A stretch of DNA of 64,000 bases from JACDAN01 sp963721345. Lineage in GTDB: Bacteria; Actinomycetota; Thermoleophilia; Gaiellales; Gaiellaceae. The notes beneath the pieces are model-generated. The model saw only the letters and a list, made by a program, of their open reading frames with translations. It was not told the DNA's origin and searched no databases. The stretch is taken from the NCBI GenBank assembly GCA_963721345.1, contig CAVRIT010000001.1, positions 1,612,001 through 1,676,000 on the forward strand. Direction: 5' to 3'. Every line of letters starts with the position of its first letter. Position 1 is the first letter of the stretch. A program made the translations under genes and the position numbers. Shown here piece after piece: positions 16,916 to 26,542 of this stretch.

Positions 16916-17690
16916 GTACGCGCTTCGCTTCACGGCTCTGGGGTACCTCGCCGCGCTCCTCGTCGCGCCCGTCGGGCTCGTCGCCTACCGCGCGTTCGAG
17001 GACGGCATCGGGGCGTTCGTTGCCGCGATCACCACTCCCGAGGCGCTCCACGCTCTCTGGCTCACGCTCATCATCGCGCTCATCGCCGTCCCGCTGAACA
17101 CGGTCTTCGGGATCATGTGCGCCCTCGCGATCGTCAGGCGGCGCTTCCGCGGCCACGGGCTCGTGAACTCCGTCGTCGACCTGCCGCTGGCGCTGTCCCC
17201 GGTCGTCGTAGGGCTCGCGCTCGTGCTCGTGTACGGCCGGAACGGCTGGTGGGGCGGGTGGCTGATCGACAGCGGCTTCGACGTCATCTACGCGCTGCCC
17301 GGGATGGTGCTCGCGACGATCTTCGTCTCGCTGCCGTTCGTCGTCCGTGAGGTCGTGCCCGTGCTCCGCGAGATCGGCGACGAGCAGGAGCAGGCCGCGT
17401 CCACCCTCGGCGCCTCGTCGTGGCAGACGTTCTGGAGGATCACGCTGCCCGCGATCCGATGGGGCGTTGCCTACGGCGTCGTGCTGACAACGGCGCGGGC
17501 GTTGGGCGAGTTCGGCGCGGTCAGCGTCGTCTCCGGACGCATCGCGGGCCGGACCGAGACGATGACCCTCCACGTCGAGGAACGCTTCCAGGCGTTCGAG
17601 GTGCAGGACGCGTACGCGTCCTCCGTCGTCCTGGCGCTGCTCGCGGTAACCACCCTGCTCGTGATGACGGCGCTCCGGAGGGAGGAGTAA
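16908..17690 (+). CDS. cysW: Sulfate ABC transporter permease CysW
   Basis: 260 aa from ATG 16908, overlapping cysT by 8 bases. Six predicted helices, coupling motif QAASTLGASSWQTFWRITLP and ARALGEFGAVSVVSGRIAG. The periplasmic stretch TMTLHVEERFQAFE is typical of CysW. Partner of CysT. Confidence 0.92.
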   Translation: MVRYALRFTALGYLAALLVAPVGLVAYRAFEDGIGAFVAAITTPEALHALWLTLIIALIAVPLNTVFGIMCALAIVRRRFRGHGLVNSVVDLPLALSPVVVGLALVLVYGRNGWWGGWLIDSGFDVIYALPGMVLATIFVSLPFVVREVVPVLREIGDEQEQAASTLGASSWQTFWRITLPAIRWGVAYGVVLTTARALGEFGAVSVVSGRIAGRTETMTLHVEERFQAFEVQDAYASSVVLALLAVTTLLVMTALRREE

Positions 17691-18637
17691 TGGCGATCGA
17701 GGCACGGAGCATCACGAAGCACTTCGGCGACTTCTGCGCGCTCGACGATGTCTCCGTGAACGTCGAGAGCGGGTCGCTCACGGCGCTCCTGGGCCCAAGC
17801 GGCAGCGGGAAGTCGACTCTCCTTCGCGTGATCGCCGGCCTCGAGGATCCCGACGCCGGGGAAGTGTTCATCTCCGGCGAGGAGGCGACCAGCGTCTCGC
17901 CGCAGAAGCGCGGCGTCGGCTTCGTCTTCCAGCACTACGCGGCCTTCAAGCACATGACCGTCTGGGACAACGTGGCCTTCGGCCTCACGATCCGGAAGCG
18001 CCCGAGGGCCGAGATCGACTCGCGCGTTTCCCAACTACTCGAGCTGGTCCAGCTGAACGGGCTCGCGAAGCGCTACCCGGCGCAGCTCTCCGGGGGCCAG
18101 CGCCAGCGCATGGCGCTCGCGAGGGCGCTCGCGGTCGAGCCCAAGGTGCTGCTGCTCGACGAGCCGTTCGGCGCGCTCGACGCGCGGGTCCGCAAGGAGC
18201 TCCGCGCGTGGCTCCGCCGCCTCCACGACGAGGTGCACGTGACGACGATCTTCGTCACCCACGATCAGGAAGAGGCGATGGAGATCGCCGACCAGATCGT
18301 GCTGATGAACGAGGGCCGCGTCGAGCAGGTGGGAGGCGCGCGGGACCTCTACGAACGTCCGGCGAACGAGTTCGTCATGAGCTTCGTCGGACCGGTGAGC
18401 AGCTTCGGAGGAGAGCTCGTCCGGCCGCACGACATCGAGGTCAGCCGCGAGCCGAACGGCTCGGGCCGGCAGGCGACTGTCGACCGCGTCGTCCACCTCG
18501 GCTTCGAAGTGCGCGCCGACCTCACGCTGGACGACGGGCGAGAGGTCTGGGTCCAGATGACGCGCGCAGAAGCCGAGGAGCTCGAGCTGCGGGAGGGCTC
18601 CCGCGTCTACGCGGTCAAGGCCAGGAAGGGCAAGTAG
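17690..18637 (+). CDS. cysA: Sulfate ABC transporter ATP-binding protein
   Basis: 315 aa. Walker A GPSGSGKS, Q-loop FVFQHYAAF, signature LSGGQRQR, Walker B LLLDEPFGALD and switch FVTHDQEEAME are all intact. A C-terminal TOBE-like domain (about residues 235-315) follows. Starts at TAATG overlapping the cysW stop. Energises sulfate import. The 3' end overlaps the convergent gene at 18607 by 31 bases. Confidence 0.94.
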   Translation: MAIEARSITKHFGDFCALDDVSVNVESGSLTALLGPSGSGKSTLLRVIAGLEDPDAGEVFISGEEATSVSPQKRGVGFVFQHYAAFKHMTVWDNVAFGLTIRKRPRAEIDSRVSQLLELVQLNGLAKRYPAQLSGGQRQRMALARALAVEPKVLLLDEPFGALDARVRKELRAWLRRLHDEVHVTTIFVTHDQEEAMEIADQIVLMNEGRVEQVGGARDLYERPANEFVMSFVGPVSSFGGELVRPHDIEVSREPNGSGRQATVDRVVHLGFEVRADLTLDDGREVWVQMTRAEAEELELREGSRVYAVKARKGK

Positions 18638-20355
18638 GTCGTCAGGTCGACGACCGCGACGGCGGGTAGCTCGTCGTTGCGGCAGCGGACGCGATCGAGG
18701 CCCGCGGCCAGCGGACGGGTGAACCAGCGCTCGAAGATCTGGCGGCGCTGGATCTCCTTCAGCGCGGCGACGACGGCCGGCCGGGCGACGGAGAGCGGGA
18801 ACGTCCCGAGCGGGTACGCCTCGTCCTCGGAGCGCACCTTGAAGAAGCCGTCCGACGTCCGGATGCGGTTCCACTTCTTTCCCGGGGCGATCGCGAAGAT
18901 CTGCGGCGGAGCCAGGGAGCCGATCGCCAGACCCTCGCGACGCTCGCCGAGCCACCAGGCCCGCGGCTTCACCTGGACGAGGCGGGCGGGGCTATCGGCG
19001 ACGCTCTCGTAGTAGCTCGCCACCTGCTCGGCCGTCGGCGCCGCGACGCGGAAGCGGCGGCCCATCCGCTGCTGCCGAAGCTCGTCCGCGATGACGGCGC
19101 GCGCGAGCGCCTCTGTGGCCCGTTCCCGCCGGAGCGCCGCGCGGTACCCACGCCGGCTGCCGCGGAACCGGTAGGCGATGATCTCGCGCTCCGCCGCGCG
19201 AACGTCCGCCGCGTCGACGTTGACGAGCGTCTCGAGAACGGCCCGTGCGTAGGCCGCCGAGAACGCGACGTCGCGGTTCCCGGTCAGGCGCGTGAGTTGC
19301 GACATCTCACCGCCCGAGATCACCTCGTCGTCGATCGCACACTGTGCACCGGCCGGCAGGACGACCTGGCCCTGCGTCAGCGTCGCGTCGAACTCAGGCC
19401 CGGCGGCGACCGGCCCGTTGCAGAGGCGCGGGTCGCGTGCCCACAGGTACACACACGCGGCCGCCTCTTTGTCCGGGTCGGCCTGAGCCGCATTCCGCGC
19501 GAGCCAGCCCCACGACCACACGCTGCCGATCCTGGTCTCCTTCGCGACCTGCTTGGCGGCGAGCGCCTGCATCTTCACGTGCTCGAACCAGGGGATCGCG
19601 CTCATCGTCCCGCGGTTCGAGGCCTGGAAGCCGAGCATCAGCCCGACCTTCTTCGCAGGGATCCCGAGATCGGTGAACGTGCGAACCGCCTCGCGGAACC
19701 GCATGCGCATCTGGCGGCTGCCGGCGATCGCGCCTTCGCGGTGGACCAGCCGGCCGGAGTAGTAGACCTCCTGCACCAGGTCGGCGTAGTGGGCCGCCTC
19801 GCGCCACCACAGCCCGGCGTCGCCCTCGGTGTACGGGCGGCTCGAGATCAGCAGCATCGGTCGTGCGCCGAGCTCCTTCAGGGTCCGCAGGAAGATGATC
19901 ACGTTGTGGCGGTAGCGGGCGTTCGTCGCCGTCCACGGGGTCGTCAGGTGGGCGCCGAAGAGCTCGTTCAGCGCCATCCACGGGCGGGCGCAGGCCGACG
20001 AGGCTTGGGCGCGGAAGAAGATGCGCTGGGCCCAGTCCCGCGCCACCTCCGGGTCGGTCGGCTTGTCGGGCGTCCCGACGCGGTTGTTGAGATAGAAGTC
20101 CCAGTAGACGGTCTTCGCGCCCGCGGCGCGCAGCTGCGGCGGGAAGAGGAAGTTGCCCGCCGCCGCGATCACGCCGGGCCGCGCGAACCGGTGCCAGAAC
20201 GGAACCGAGCCGTCGGCGAAGTCGATCCACGCCGTGCCGCTCGTGGGCAGGCCGCAGGAGTCGACGGTCGATGCCGCAGGCGCGGGACGCGCCGTCGAAG
20301 CGGACGCGGAGCAGGCGATCGCTATGACCCCCGCGAGGACGAGAAGCCTCCTCAC
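18607..20355 (-). CDS. Secreted two-part protein: barrel-like N-terminal half, foldase-like C-terminal half
   Basis: 582 aa from GTG 20355 (GTG 20361 also possible). Signal peptide at residues 1-22. The N-terminal half (about 30-330) is rich in W/Y motifs (VYWDFYLNNR, LNELFGAHL, LMLGFQASNRG, VWSWGWLARN) and reads like a TIM-barrel glycoside hydrolase or carbohydrate-active protein. The second half (about 350-560) is helical and charged, with AYRFRG, RERATEALARAVIADELRQ and TAEQVASYYESV, resembling the chaperone part of SurA/PrsA foldases without a clear parvulin domain. The two assignments are inference from pattern only. The function is unknown. Divergent from 20399 by 43 bases. Confidence 0.5.
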   Translation of the reverse strand: MRRLLVLAGVIAIACSASASTARPAPAASTVDSCGLPTSGTAWIDFADGSVPFWHRFARPGVIAAAGNFLFPPQLRAAGAKTVYWDFYLNNRVGTPDKPTDPEVARDWAQRIFFRAQASSACARPWMALNELFGAHLTTPWTATNARYRHNVIIFLRTLKELGARPMLLISSRPYTEGDAGLWWREAAHYADLVQEVYYSGRLVHREGAIAGSRQMRMRFREAVRTFTDLGIPAKKVGLMLGFQASNRGTMSAIPWFEHVKMQALAAKQVAKETRIGSVWSWGWLARNAAQADPDKEAAACVYLWARDPRLCNGPVAAGPEFDATLTQGQVVLPAGAQCAIDDEVISGGEMSQLTRLTGNRDVAFSAAYARAVLETLVNVDAADVRAAEREIIAYRFRGSRRGYRAALRRERATEALARAVIADELRQQRMGRRFRVAAPTAEQVASYYESVADSPARLVQVKPRAWWLGERREGLAIGSLAPPQIFAIAPGKKWNRIRTSDGFFKVRSEDEAYPLGTFPLSVARPAVVAALKEIQRRQIFERWFTRPLAAGLDRVRCRNDELPAVAVVDLTTYLPFLALTA

Positions 20356-20398
20356 ATGCACGATCGTAGCTAGCGCCCTCACTAGACTCGCCGAGCCT

Positions 20399-21307
20399 TT
20401 GCCGCACCTGCGCACCTTCCTCGTCCTACTCCTCCTGGCCGGGATCGCCGCGGCCTTCGTCGTCACCGAGGACCTCAAGCTCCAGCCCGATCCGATCGCG
20501 CGGCCCCAGCTCGACAAGACGTTCTCGCCGGCCTGCAAGTGCGAGAAGGCGACTGCCCGGATCGCGTTCCGGCTGCGCGAGCCCGACTCGCTGACCCTGA
20601 CGATCGCCGACGACCAGGGCGAGGTCGTCCGCACGCTCCTTCGCAACGCGTCGTTCCGGCCGGGCGACCACGCCTTCGGCTGGGACGGGCGCGACCAGGC
20701 TGGGAAGCTGCTCCCGGAGGGTCGCTACCAGGCGCGCGTGGAGCTCCGCAAGCTCGGCCGGGCGATCGAGTTCCCGCAGACGATCCGCCTGGACGCTACG
20801 GCGCCGAGAACGCGAGTCGTCGGCGTGAGCCGCCGCGTGATCTCCCCGGACGGCGACGGTCGGGGCGATGCGATCACGATCCGCTACCGGGTCAGTGAGC
20901 CGTCGTTCGTCCTCCTGCTGGTCAACGGCCGGCGGCAGATCCGGTCGAAGCCGGGCAAGCAGGCGATCCGCTGGGCCCCCCGGCGGCTCCGCCCGGGGCT
21001 CGAGGAGCTGCAACTCGTCGCCGAGGACCTCGCGGGGAACCGCCGACCCGCCAGGCCGTTCTTCGTGCAGGTGCGGTACCTCGAGCTGTCGCCGTCACGG
21101 CTCCGCGTGTTCCCGCGCCGTGCGATCACGGTCCGCGTCTCGACCGACTACCCGAGCTACCAATGGCGGCTCGGGCGCAGGCGCGGCGTGGCCCGCACGC
21201 ACACGCTCAGGCTCCGCGCTCCCGCGACTCCAGGCCGCTACCGCCTCAGGATCTCGGCCGGCGGACGCCGGGACGCAACCACCGTGCTCGTACGACGCCG
21301 CCGCTAG
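20399..21307 (+). CDS. Membrane-anchored FlgD-type Ig-like domain protein
   Basis: 302 aa from TTG 20399. One N-terminal hydrophobic helix (residues 4-22). Then a FlgD_ig-like domain (about 45-130: LTLTIADDQGEVVRTL, HAFGWDGRDQAGKLLPEGRY), which in many secreted proteins is a structural repeat. Further beta-rich segments include SPDGDGRGDAITIRYRV. No catalytic motif seen. Twelve bases before the propeller gene, probably co-transcribed. Confidence 0.65.
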   Translation: MPHLRTFLVLLLLAGIAAAFVVTEDLKLQPDPIARPQLDKTFSPACKCEKATARIAFRLREPDSLTLTIADDQGEVVRTLLRNASFRPGDHAFGWDGRDQAGKLLPEGRYQARVELRKLGRAIEFPQTIRLDATAPRTRVVGVSRRVISPDGDGRGDAITIRYRVSEPSFVLLLVNGRRQIRSKPGKQAIRWAPRRLRPGLEELQLVAEDLAGNRRPARPFFVQVRYLELSPSRLRVFPRRAITVRVSTDYPSYQWRLGRRRGVARTHTLRLRAPATPGRYRLRISAGGRRDATTVLVRRRR

Positions 21308-21327
21308 CCTGGGACGCCTTGCCCGGC

Positions 21328-22743
21328 ATGCGGTACCTGGTCGCGCTGGCCCTCGCGAGCGCGCTCGGCTTCGGGGTCGCCTTCGGTTTCTGGCTCCACG
21401 ACTACGCCACGATCGACGAGGTGCGCGGCTCCACGACCGAGGAGTTCGTCACGACGCAGGTGAAGACGCCCGAGCAGAAGCGGCCTCGCAAGGTCGTCCT
21501 CCGTCTGCCGTGGCCGACCTATGGCCTGAACGTGCAGCGGACGCACGCCGCCGCCGACTTCAAGCTGCGTCCGCCATACCGGACGCGCTGGAGCTTCAGC
21601 ACGGGCCACGTCCTTGAGTTCCCGCCCTCGCTCGCCTACGGGCGCCTCTACGTGGCGCAGCAGCGCGGCCGCTTCTTCGCGCTCCACCACCGGACCGGAA
21701 AGGTCGTCTGGGAGCGGCGCTTCAACCACTGCTCGGCCGCGTCGCCGACGATCGCGTACCGCGTCGTCTACCACGCGTGGATGCAGCCGCTGCCCTGCAA
21801 TCGCTTTCCGCGGAACCAGCCGGGCCTGCTCGTCGCCATGTCCGCCCGTACCGGGAAGATCATCTGGCGCTTCCGCGGTTCCGGTCCGCTCGAGACCTCG
21901 CCGCTCGTGATCGGGAGGACGATCTACGTCGGCTCCTGGGACCACAAGCTCTACGCGATCAACATCTACACGGGGAAGGTGCGGTGGACCTTCACGGCCG
22001 ACCACGAGGTGAACAGCTCCCCCGCCTACAGCGGCGGCAAGGTCTACTTCGGCACCGACGGGGGAAGCGTGTACGCCGTCGACGGGCGGACCGGAAAGCA
22101 GGTCTGGCGGGCCCAGTCCCTGCCGCGGTTCGGTCGCCGCGAGTACTTCTATCCCACACCCACGATCGCCTACGGACGCGTGTACATCGGGAACACCGAC
22201 GGCACGCTCTACGCCTTCGGCGCAAGGACCGGGCGGCTGCTCTGGGCGCGGCAGGCGGGCACCTACATCTACACGGCTGCGGCGGTCTGGAAGCAGCGCG
22301 TCTACGTCGGGACGTACGACGGGTGGTTCAAGGCGTTCAACGCCGCCACAGGCGACGAGATCTGGCGCTACTCGGCCGCCTCCGCGGTTCACGGCGCGCC
22401 GACTGTGATGGACGGGCTCGTCTACTTCGCGACCTGCCCGCGCTGCGGACGGAACGCGTCACGCTATGCCAAGAGCGGGCCGCGCGGAACGTGGGCCCTG
22501 AACGCGACGACCGGGAAGCTCGTCTGGAGCTTCCCGGACGGCGTCTTCTCGCCGATCGTCGCCGACAGCGGGCGCGTCTATCTGGCCGGCCGCTCGCGGC
22601 TGTTCAGCTTCGCTGAGCGGTGGACCGATCCACCCGGTCGTAAAGGGAAAGCGCGAAAGCCACGAGCAAGGCGGTCAGCGGCCAGATCAGATACGAGTTC
22701 TGGAAGACCCGCCCGAGGTAGAGCAGCACGAAGATCGAGCTAG
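21328..22743 (+). CDS. PQQ-like beta-propeller protein, membrane-anchored
   Basis: 471 aa from ATG 21328. N-terminal helix (residues 3-22), then about seven repeats each ending in a TGKxxW strand (TGKVVWE, TGKIIWRF, TGKVRWTF, TGKQVWRA, TGRLLWAR, TGDEIWRY, TGKLVWSF). This is an outer-surface PQQ-like/BamB-like propeller. PQQ dehydrogenase active-site residues are not evident, so a scaffold role is more likely. The basic C-terminal tail overlaps the convergent GT-C gene by 140 bases. Confidence 0.78.
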   Translation: MRYLVALALASALGFGVAFGFWLHDYATIDEVRGSTTEEFVTTQVKTPEQKRPRKVVLRLPWPTYGLNVQRTHAAADFKLRPPYRTRWSFSTGHVLEFPPSLAYGRLYVAQQRGRFFALHHRTGKVVWERRFNHCSAASPTIAYRVVYHAWMQPLPCNRFPRNQPGLLVAMSARTGKIIWRFRGSGPLETSPLVIGRTIYVGSWDHKLYAINIYTGKVRWTFTADHEVNSSPAYSGGKVYFGTDGGSVYAVDGRTGKQVWRAQSLPRFGRREYFYPTPTIAYGRVYIGNTDGTLYAFGARTGRLLWARQAGTYIYTAAAVWKQRVYVGTYDGWFKAFNAATGDEIWRYSAASAVHGAPTVMDGLVYFATCPRCGRNASRYAKSGPRGTWALNATTGKLVWSFPDGVFSPIVADSGRVYLAGRSRLFSFAERWTDPPGRKGKARKPRARRSAARSDTSSGRPARGRAARRSS

Positions 22744-23926
22744 CGAAGCCGGCCGCTCCGAGCCAGAGCTCCCGTAGCCGCCACTGCCTCCAGAGAAGCC
22801 ACGCCGTGAACGGCAGCCAAACGAGAAGAGCGAGCGGCAGGAACGGGTACGAGCCGAAGCGGTCGTCGAGGACGCCGGTCTCGACGAGCACCCCGGCGAG
22901 CCCGTAGCCGATGATCCGGTAGGTCTGCGCGCCGTAGGCGATCGTGTCGTCCCAGAGCGCGCCCGGATCGGCGATCGCAAACGGCACGATCCCGGCCAGG
23001 AGCACTCCGGCGAAGACTGCGGCGGCTCGGTTCAGCAGCGGGCGAGGGACGCCGCGGGCGATCAGCATCACGACGAGGAAGGGCAGCGCGACGATCGCGA
23101 ACTGCTTCAGCAGGATCGCCCCGGCGAGGCACGCCGCGGCGAGGAGCACGCGTCTACGCACGACGAACGCGAAGGCGAGCACGGTCAGGAGCAGGCTCGG
23201 CGCGTCGGCGGTCCCGAACCAGGCGCCGCGGATGGCCAGCGGGTTCGCGGCGAGGGCGGCGCCGAGCGCGAGCTGCCAGTGGAGCGGTGCGGCGAAGAGC
23301 AACGCGGCGGCGCCGAGTGCGAGCGTGCAGAGCAGGACGAAGAGCCGGTAGTCGTCGAACGGCCTCGGCAGCAGCCGCCAGGCGGCTGCGGTCAGCGCCG
23401 TGCCGGGGAAGTACGCGAAGTGGTCGAGCGCGACCTGCCGCACTTCCTCGTCCGCGTCGACCGCCGGATACCAGCGCTCGAGCCCCGTCTCCCGGTAGTC
23501 GTAGCCGTACGGGCTCTCCCCGTCGAGGACGAGCTCGCCCGCGAGGTCGATCTGGTAGGTCGAGTCGTTCACGTGATACCAGGGCTCACTCGAGTCCCGC
23601 AGGCCCACCTGGAGCAGGGTCGCGGGGAGGACGAGCAGTCCGACCACCACAGCCGTCGCGGCCACGACGAACCAGCGCGGGACGACGGCGAGTGCAAGCG
23701 CCACCGCGGCGGCCACCACGACGACCAGCCCGCCGACGAGCGCCGCGGCGCGGAGGAGCGCCTCGTCGAACTCGCCGTCGGCGACCTCGACGAGCGGACC
23801 GAACAGGCCTCGGGCGTCTACGGAGCTCGGCGTGAACGGCCACGCGTCCGACCCGAGCTCGGGAACCGCGATCGCGACGAGGATCCCGAGGACGCCGAGC
23901 ACGATCCCGGCTTCCCGGCGCGTCAC
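22604..23926 (-). CDS. GT-C fold polytopic membrane protein (GT87/DUF2029-like)
   Basis: 440 aa with about ten or more hydrophobic helices. A loop near residues 115-165 holds acidic and aromatic residues (SEPWYHVNDSTYQ, GESPYGYDYRETGLERWYP), as in polyprenol-phosphate-dependent mannosyl/arabinosyl transferases. GTG start overlaps the stop of the O-antigen ligase-like gene (GTGA). Likely transfers a sugar from a lipid-linked donor outside the membrane. Exact linkage unknown. Confidence 0.65.
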   Translation of the reverse strand: MTRREAGIVLGVLGILVAIAVPELGSDAWPFTPSSVDARGLFGPLVEVADGEFDEALLRAAALVGGLVVVVAAAVALALAVVPRWFVVAATAVVVGLLVLPATLLQVGLRDSSEPWYHVNDSTYQIDLAGELVLDGESPYGYDYRETGLERWYPAVDADEEVRQVALDHFAYFPGTALTAAAWRLLPRPFDDYRLFVLLCTLALGAAALLFAAPLHWQLALGAALAANPLAIRGAWFGTADAPSLLLTVLAFAFVVRRRVLLAAACLAGAILLKQFAIVALPFLVVMLIARGVPRPLLNRAAAVFAGVLLAGIVPFAIADPGALWDDTIAYGAQTYRIIGYGLAGVLVETGVLDDRFGSYPFLPLALLVWLPFTAWLLWRQWRLRELWLGAAGFASSIFVLLYLGRVFQNSYLIWPLTALLVAFALSLYDRVDRSTAQRS

Positions 23927-25416
23927 CTCGCCGGGACCGGGTGTCCGGTGGGCGCCGGCCCGCGTTTCGCCGCCTCGAGCGCCGGCTCACGCGCGAGTGC
24001 GGGCGCAGCGAGGTAGGCCGCCCCGATTCCGAGCGTGAGCCAGGTGACCGGGTCCTCGAAGAAGCCGCTGTAGGCGAGCGCGTGGACGAAGAGGGCGAGC
24101 AGCACGGCCCCCAGCGAGAGCGCGAGAGGGAAGTCGCGGTAGCGGAGCAGCAGGATCATCCGGATCGTGGCCGCCAGGAGCAGCACGTAGACGATGAGCC
24201 CGAGCGCGCCCAGCTCGGCGGCGACGGTCAGCGGCGTCGTGTGTGAGACGAAGCGGGCCGTGCGAGCGCCGTTCCGCTCGGCGAGCCCGCGGCTCACCGT
24301 CGGCTGAGCGCCGAGGCCGACACCGTGGAGCGGCGCCTCCTGGACGACGTCCAGCGTGCGCTCGACGCGCCACGTGCGGCCGCTCGTCACCTCGCGGAGG
24401 GAGTAGTCGCGTGCGCCGACGAGGACAGCTCCCGCGGCGACGATCACCACCACGGCGGTCGCTCCGATCACGGCCCGGCGTGCGAGGCGGTCGCCCGCCA
24501 CGAGCGTCACGACGAAGGCCACCGCGGCGAGCGCCGCCATGCTCGTCTGCGAGTACGAGAAGTAGAGCCCGGCGAAGAGCAGCGCACCGATCCCCGCCGC
24601 GAGGTAGACGTTGATGCGGTTCGTCCAGAGGAGCACGAGCAGGACGGCGAACCCGAGCACGACGTGGCGCCCGTACAGGCTCGGGTCGGTGAAGAGCGAC
24701 GTGACGCGGAAGAACGGCGAGTACGCATTCGCCACCTCCAGCTGCGGCGAGTAGAAGAGGAGGTCCTTGGTCGCCTCCTGCCACAGGCCGACCGCGGCGA
24801 AGACCGATGCGAGCCCGATCGAGATCCAGGCCAGCGCCTTCGGCAGCCACGGTGCCAGCTCTGCGCGGGCGACCACCGCCATGAGCGCGGCGAACGGGAG
24901 CAGGAAGAACGCGAGCAGGTTCGTCCCGACGTCGAGGTCGCGCGACCAGAGGAGCGAGAGGGAGGCGAGCGCGAAGAACGCGGAGGCCGGGAGGGCCAGG
25001 AACCTCGGCAGCGACGTGACCTCGAGGCCGCGAAGGACGCGCCACAGGTACGCCGTCGTCGCCGCGGCGAGCACGACGTAGAGGGGGAGCAGCCGGCCGA
25101 GCTTCCCGCCCTCGGCGACGGCGAACAGGAACCGGTGGTCCCGGTCGAAGTCGAAAGGCAGGCGGAAAGGCGCCGCGAGCACCAGCGCGGGCACCACGAA
25201 CGCCGGGTACCGGACGAAGACCGTGGACGCAACCGCGAGCACGACGAGCCCCGCCGCTCCGGCTGCGGCGAGCGCCGGCGAGAAACGGCCGGCGTCGGCC
25301 AGCAGGACCTCCGCGAGCGCGATCAGGCCGAAGCCCGCGAACAGCGTCAGGCGGCGCCCACCGAGGAGCGCAAGCGCGGCGCCCGCGGCCCCGATGACGC
25401 CGGCAAGCTCAGACAT
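23923..25416 (-). CDS. O-antigen ligase/polymerase-like membrane protein
   Basis: 497 aa from ATG 25416 (ATG 25431 is an alternative). Around twelve hydrophobic helices with a large external loop (about residues 330-410: GRTWRVERTLDVVQEAPLHGVGLGAQPTVSRG), the GxGxG-type loop seen in Wzy/WaaL proteins. Would polymerise or ligate lipid-linked glycan units outside the membrane. Paired with the GT-C gene downstream. A second such protein is at 49077. Confidence 0.75.
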   Translation of the reverse strand: MSELAGVIGAAGAALALLGGRRLTLFAGFGLIALAEVLLADAGRFSPALAAAGAAGLVVLAVASTVFVRYPAFVVPALVLAAPFRLPFDFDRDHRFLFAVAEGGKLGRLLPLYVVLAAATTAYLWRVLRGLEVTSLPRFLALPASAFFALASLSLLWSRDLDVGTNLLAFFLLPFAALMAVVARAELAPWLPKALAWISIGLASVFAAVGLWQEATKDLLFYSPQLEVANAYSPFFRVTSLFTDPSLYGRHVVLGFAVLLVLLWTNRINVYLAAGIGALLFAGLYFSYSQTSMAALAAVAFVVTLVAGDRLARRAVIGATAVVVIVAAGAVLVGARDYSLREVTSGRTWRVERTLDVVQEAPLHGVGLGAQPTVSRGLAERNGARTARFVSHTTPLTVAAELGALGLIVYVLLLAATIRMILLLRYRDFPLALSLGAVLLALFVHALAYSGFFEDPVTWLTLGIGAAYLAAPALAREPALEAAKRGPAPTGHPVPAR

Positions 25417-25456
25417 CCCAGCCTCGCCCATGCGCGGGGCCGATACTACGTCGCAA

Positions 25457-26093
25457 ATGCTCGCCGCCTGGGAGAGAGTGCTCGTGCTCGCGCCGCACAC
25501 CGACGACGGGGAGTTCGGCTGCGGCGGGACCCTCGCGCGGCTGGTCGAGTCCGGCACGGAGGTGCGCTACGTCGCGTTCTCGATCGCGACGAGGTCGCTG
25601 CCCGAAGGGTTTCCCGCCGGACACGCTCGCCCGGGAGGTGAAGGAGGCGACGGCGGAGCTCGGCATCCCGGAGGAGCAGCTCGTCGTCCACGATTTCGAG
25701 GTGCGGACGTTTCCCGAGCACCGCCAGGAAATCCTCGAGCTGCTGATCGCCCTGTGGGACGAGTGGAAGCCGGACGCGGTGCTGCAGCCGAGCCTGCGCG
25801 ACATCCACCAGGACCACCAGGTCGTCGCCGCCGAGGGGCTGCGCGCCTTCAAGCGCACGACGATCCTCGGGTACGAGATCCCGTGGAACAACTTCGACTT
25901 CGGCTACCAGGCGTACTTCGCTCTGGACAAGGCGCACGTGGAGCGGAAGGTCGCGGCGCTCGCGCGCTACGAGTCGCAGCAGCACCGCCGCTACTCCGAC
26001 CCGGAGTACGTCTGGAACCTGGCGCGCACCCACGGCGTCAACGTGAATCGCGAGTACGCGGAGGTCTTCGAGGTCTACCGCGTCGTCGCGTGA
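25457..26093 (+). CDS. PIG-L family N-acetylglucosaminyl deacetylase, frameshifted
   Basis: The start (ATG 25457) gives LAPHTDDGEFGCGGTLARL, the zinc-site motif of LmbE/PIG-L deacetylases. The second half, in the next frame (KEATAELGIPEEQLVVHDFE... LRDIHQDHQVV), supplies the rest of the metal site. The two are joined if one C is removed from the CCC at 25613-25615 (GFP to GFPPDTLAREV). About 211 aa when restored. The family removes acetyl groups from GlcNAc-containing molecules. Overlaps the next gene (GTGA). Confidence 0.8.
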
Positions 26094-26542
26094 GACGCCG
26101 CCGCCCCGGCTTCCATCCCGGATACGGGATCTCCGCCGACCAGGAGGGGATGCTCGAATGGAGCTGGGCGGACGAGCGCCTCGAAGCCTCGCGCAACTAC
26201 TGGGTCTCCACCGCCGACGAGGACGGGGCACCCACCGCCGCGCCGGTCTGGGGTGTCTGGCTCGACGGCGCGCTCTACTTCGGGACGAACCCGCAGTCAC
26301 GCAAGGGCCGCAATCTCGCGCGGGACCCGCGCGTAGCGATCCACCTCGAGAGCGGCGACGAGGTCGTGATCCTCTACGGCGAGGTCGAGCCGTACGAGCT
26401 CGAGGAGGCCACGGCGGACGCGTACGAGGCGAAGTACGCCCACCGCCCGCCGGGCCTCCTGCGCGTGCGGCCGCGCGTCGTCCTCGCCTGGCGCGAGCAC
26501 GACTATCCGTCGAGCGCGACGCGGTTCGAGCTCGTCAGCTGA
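26090..26542 (+). CDS. Pyridoxamine 5'-phosphate oxidase-family (split-barrel) protein
   Basis: 150 aa. GTG start overlaps the PIG-L stop. Split-barrel flavin-binding fold pattern: RNYWVSTADEDGAPTAAPVWGVWLDGALYFGT, SRKGRNLARDPRVAIHLESGDEVV, ending in FELVS. Members bind FMN or F420 or degrade haem. This one is nearest to the PPOX general-stress type, and the cofactor cannot be told from the sequence. Ends 8 bases inside the convergent regulator gene. Confidence 0.75.
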   Translation: MRRRRPGFHPGYGISADQEGMLEWSWADERLEASRNYWVSTADEDGAPTAAPVWGVWLDGALYFGTNPQSRKGRNLARDPRVAIHLESGDEVVILYGEVEPYELEEATADAYEAKYAHRPPGLLRVRPRVVLAWREHDYPSSATRFELVS

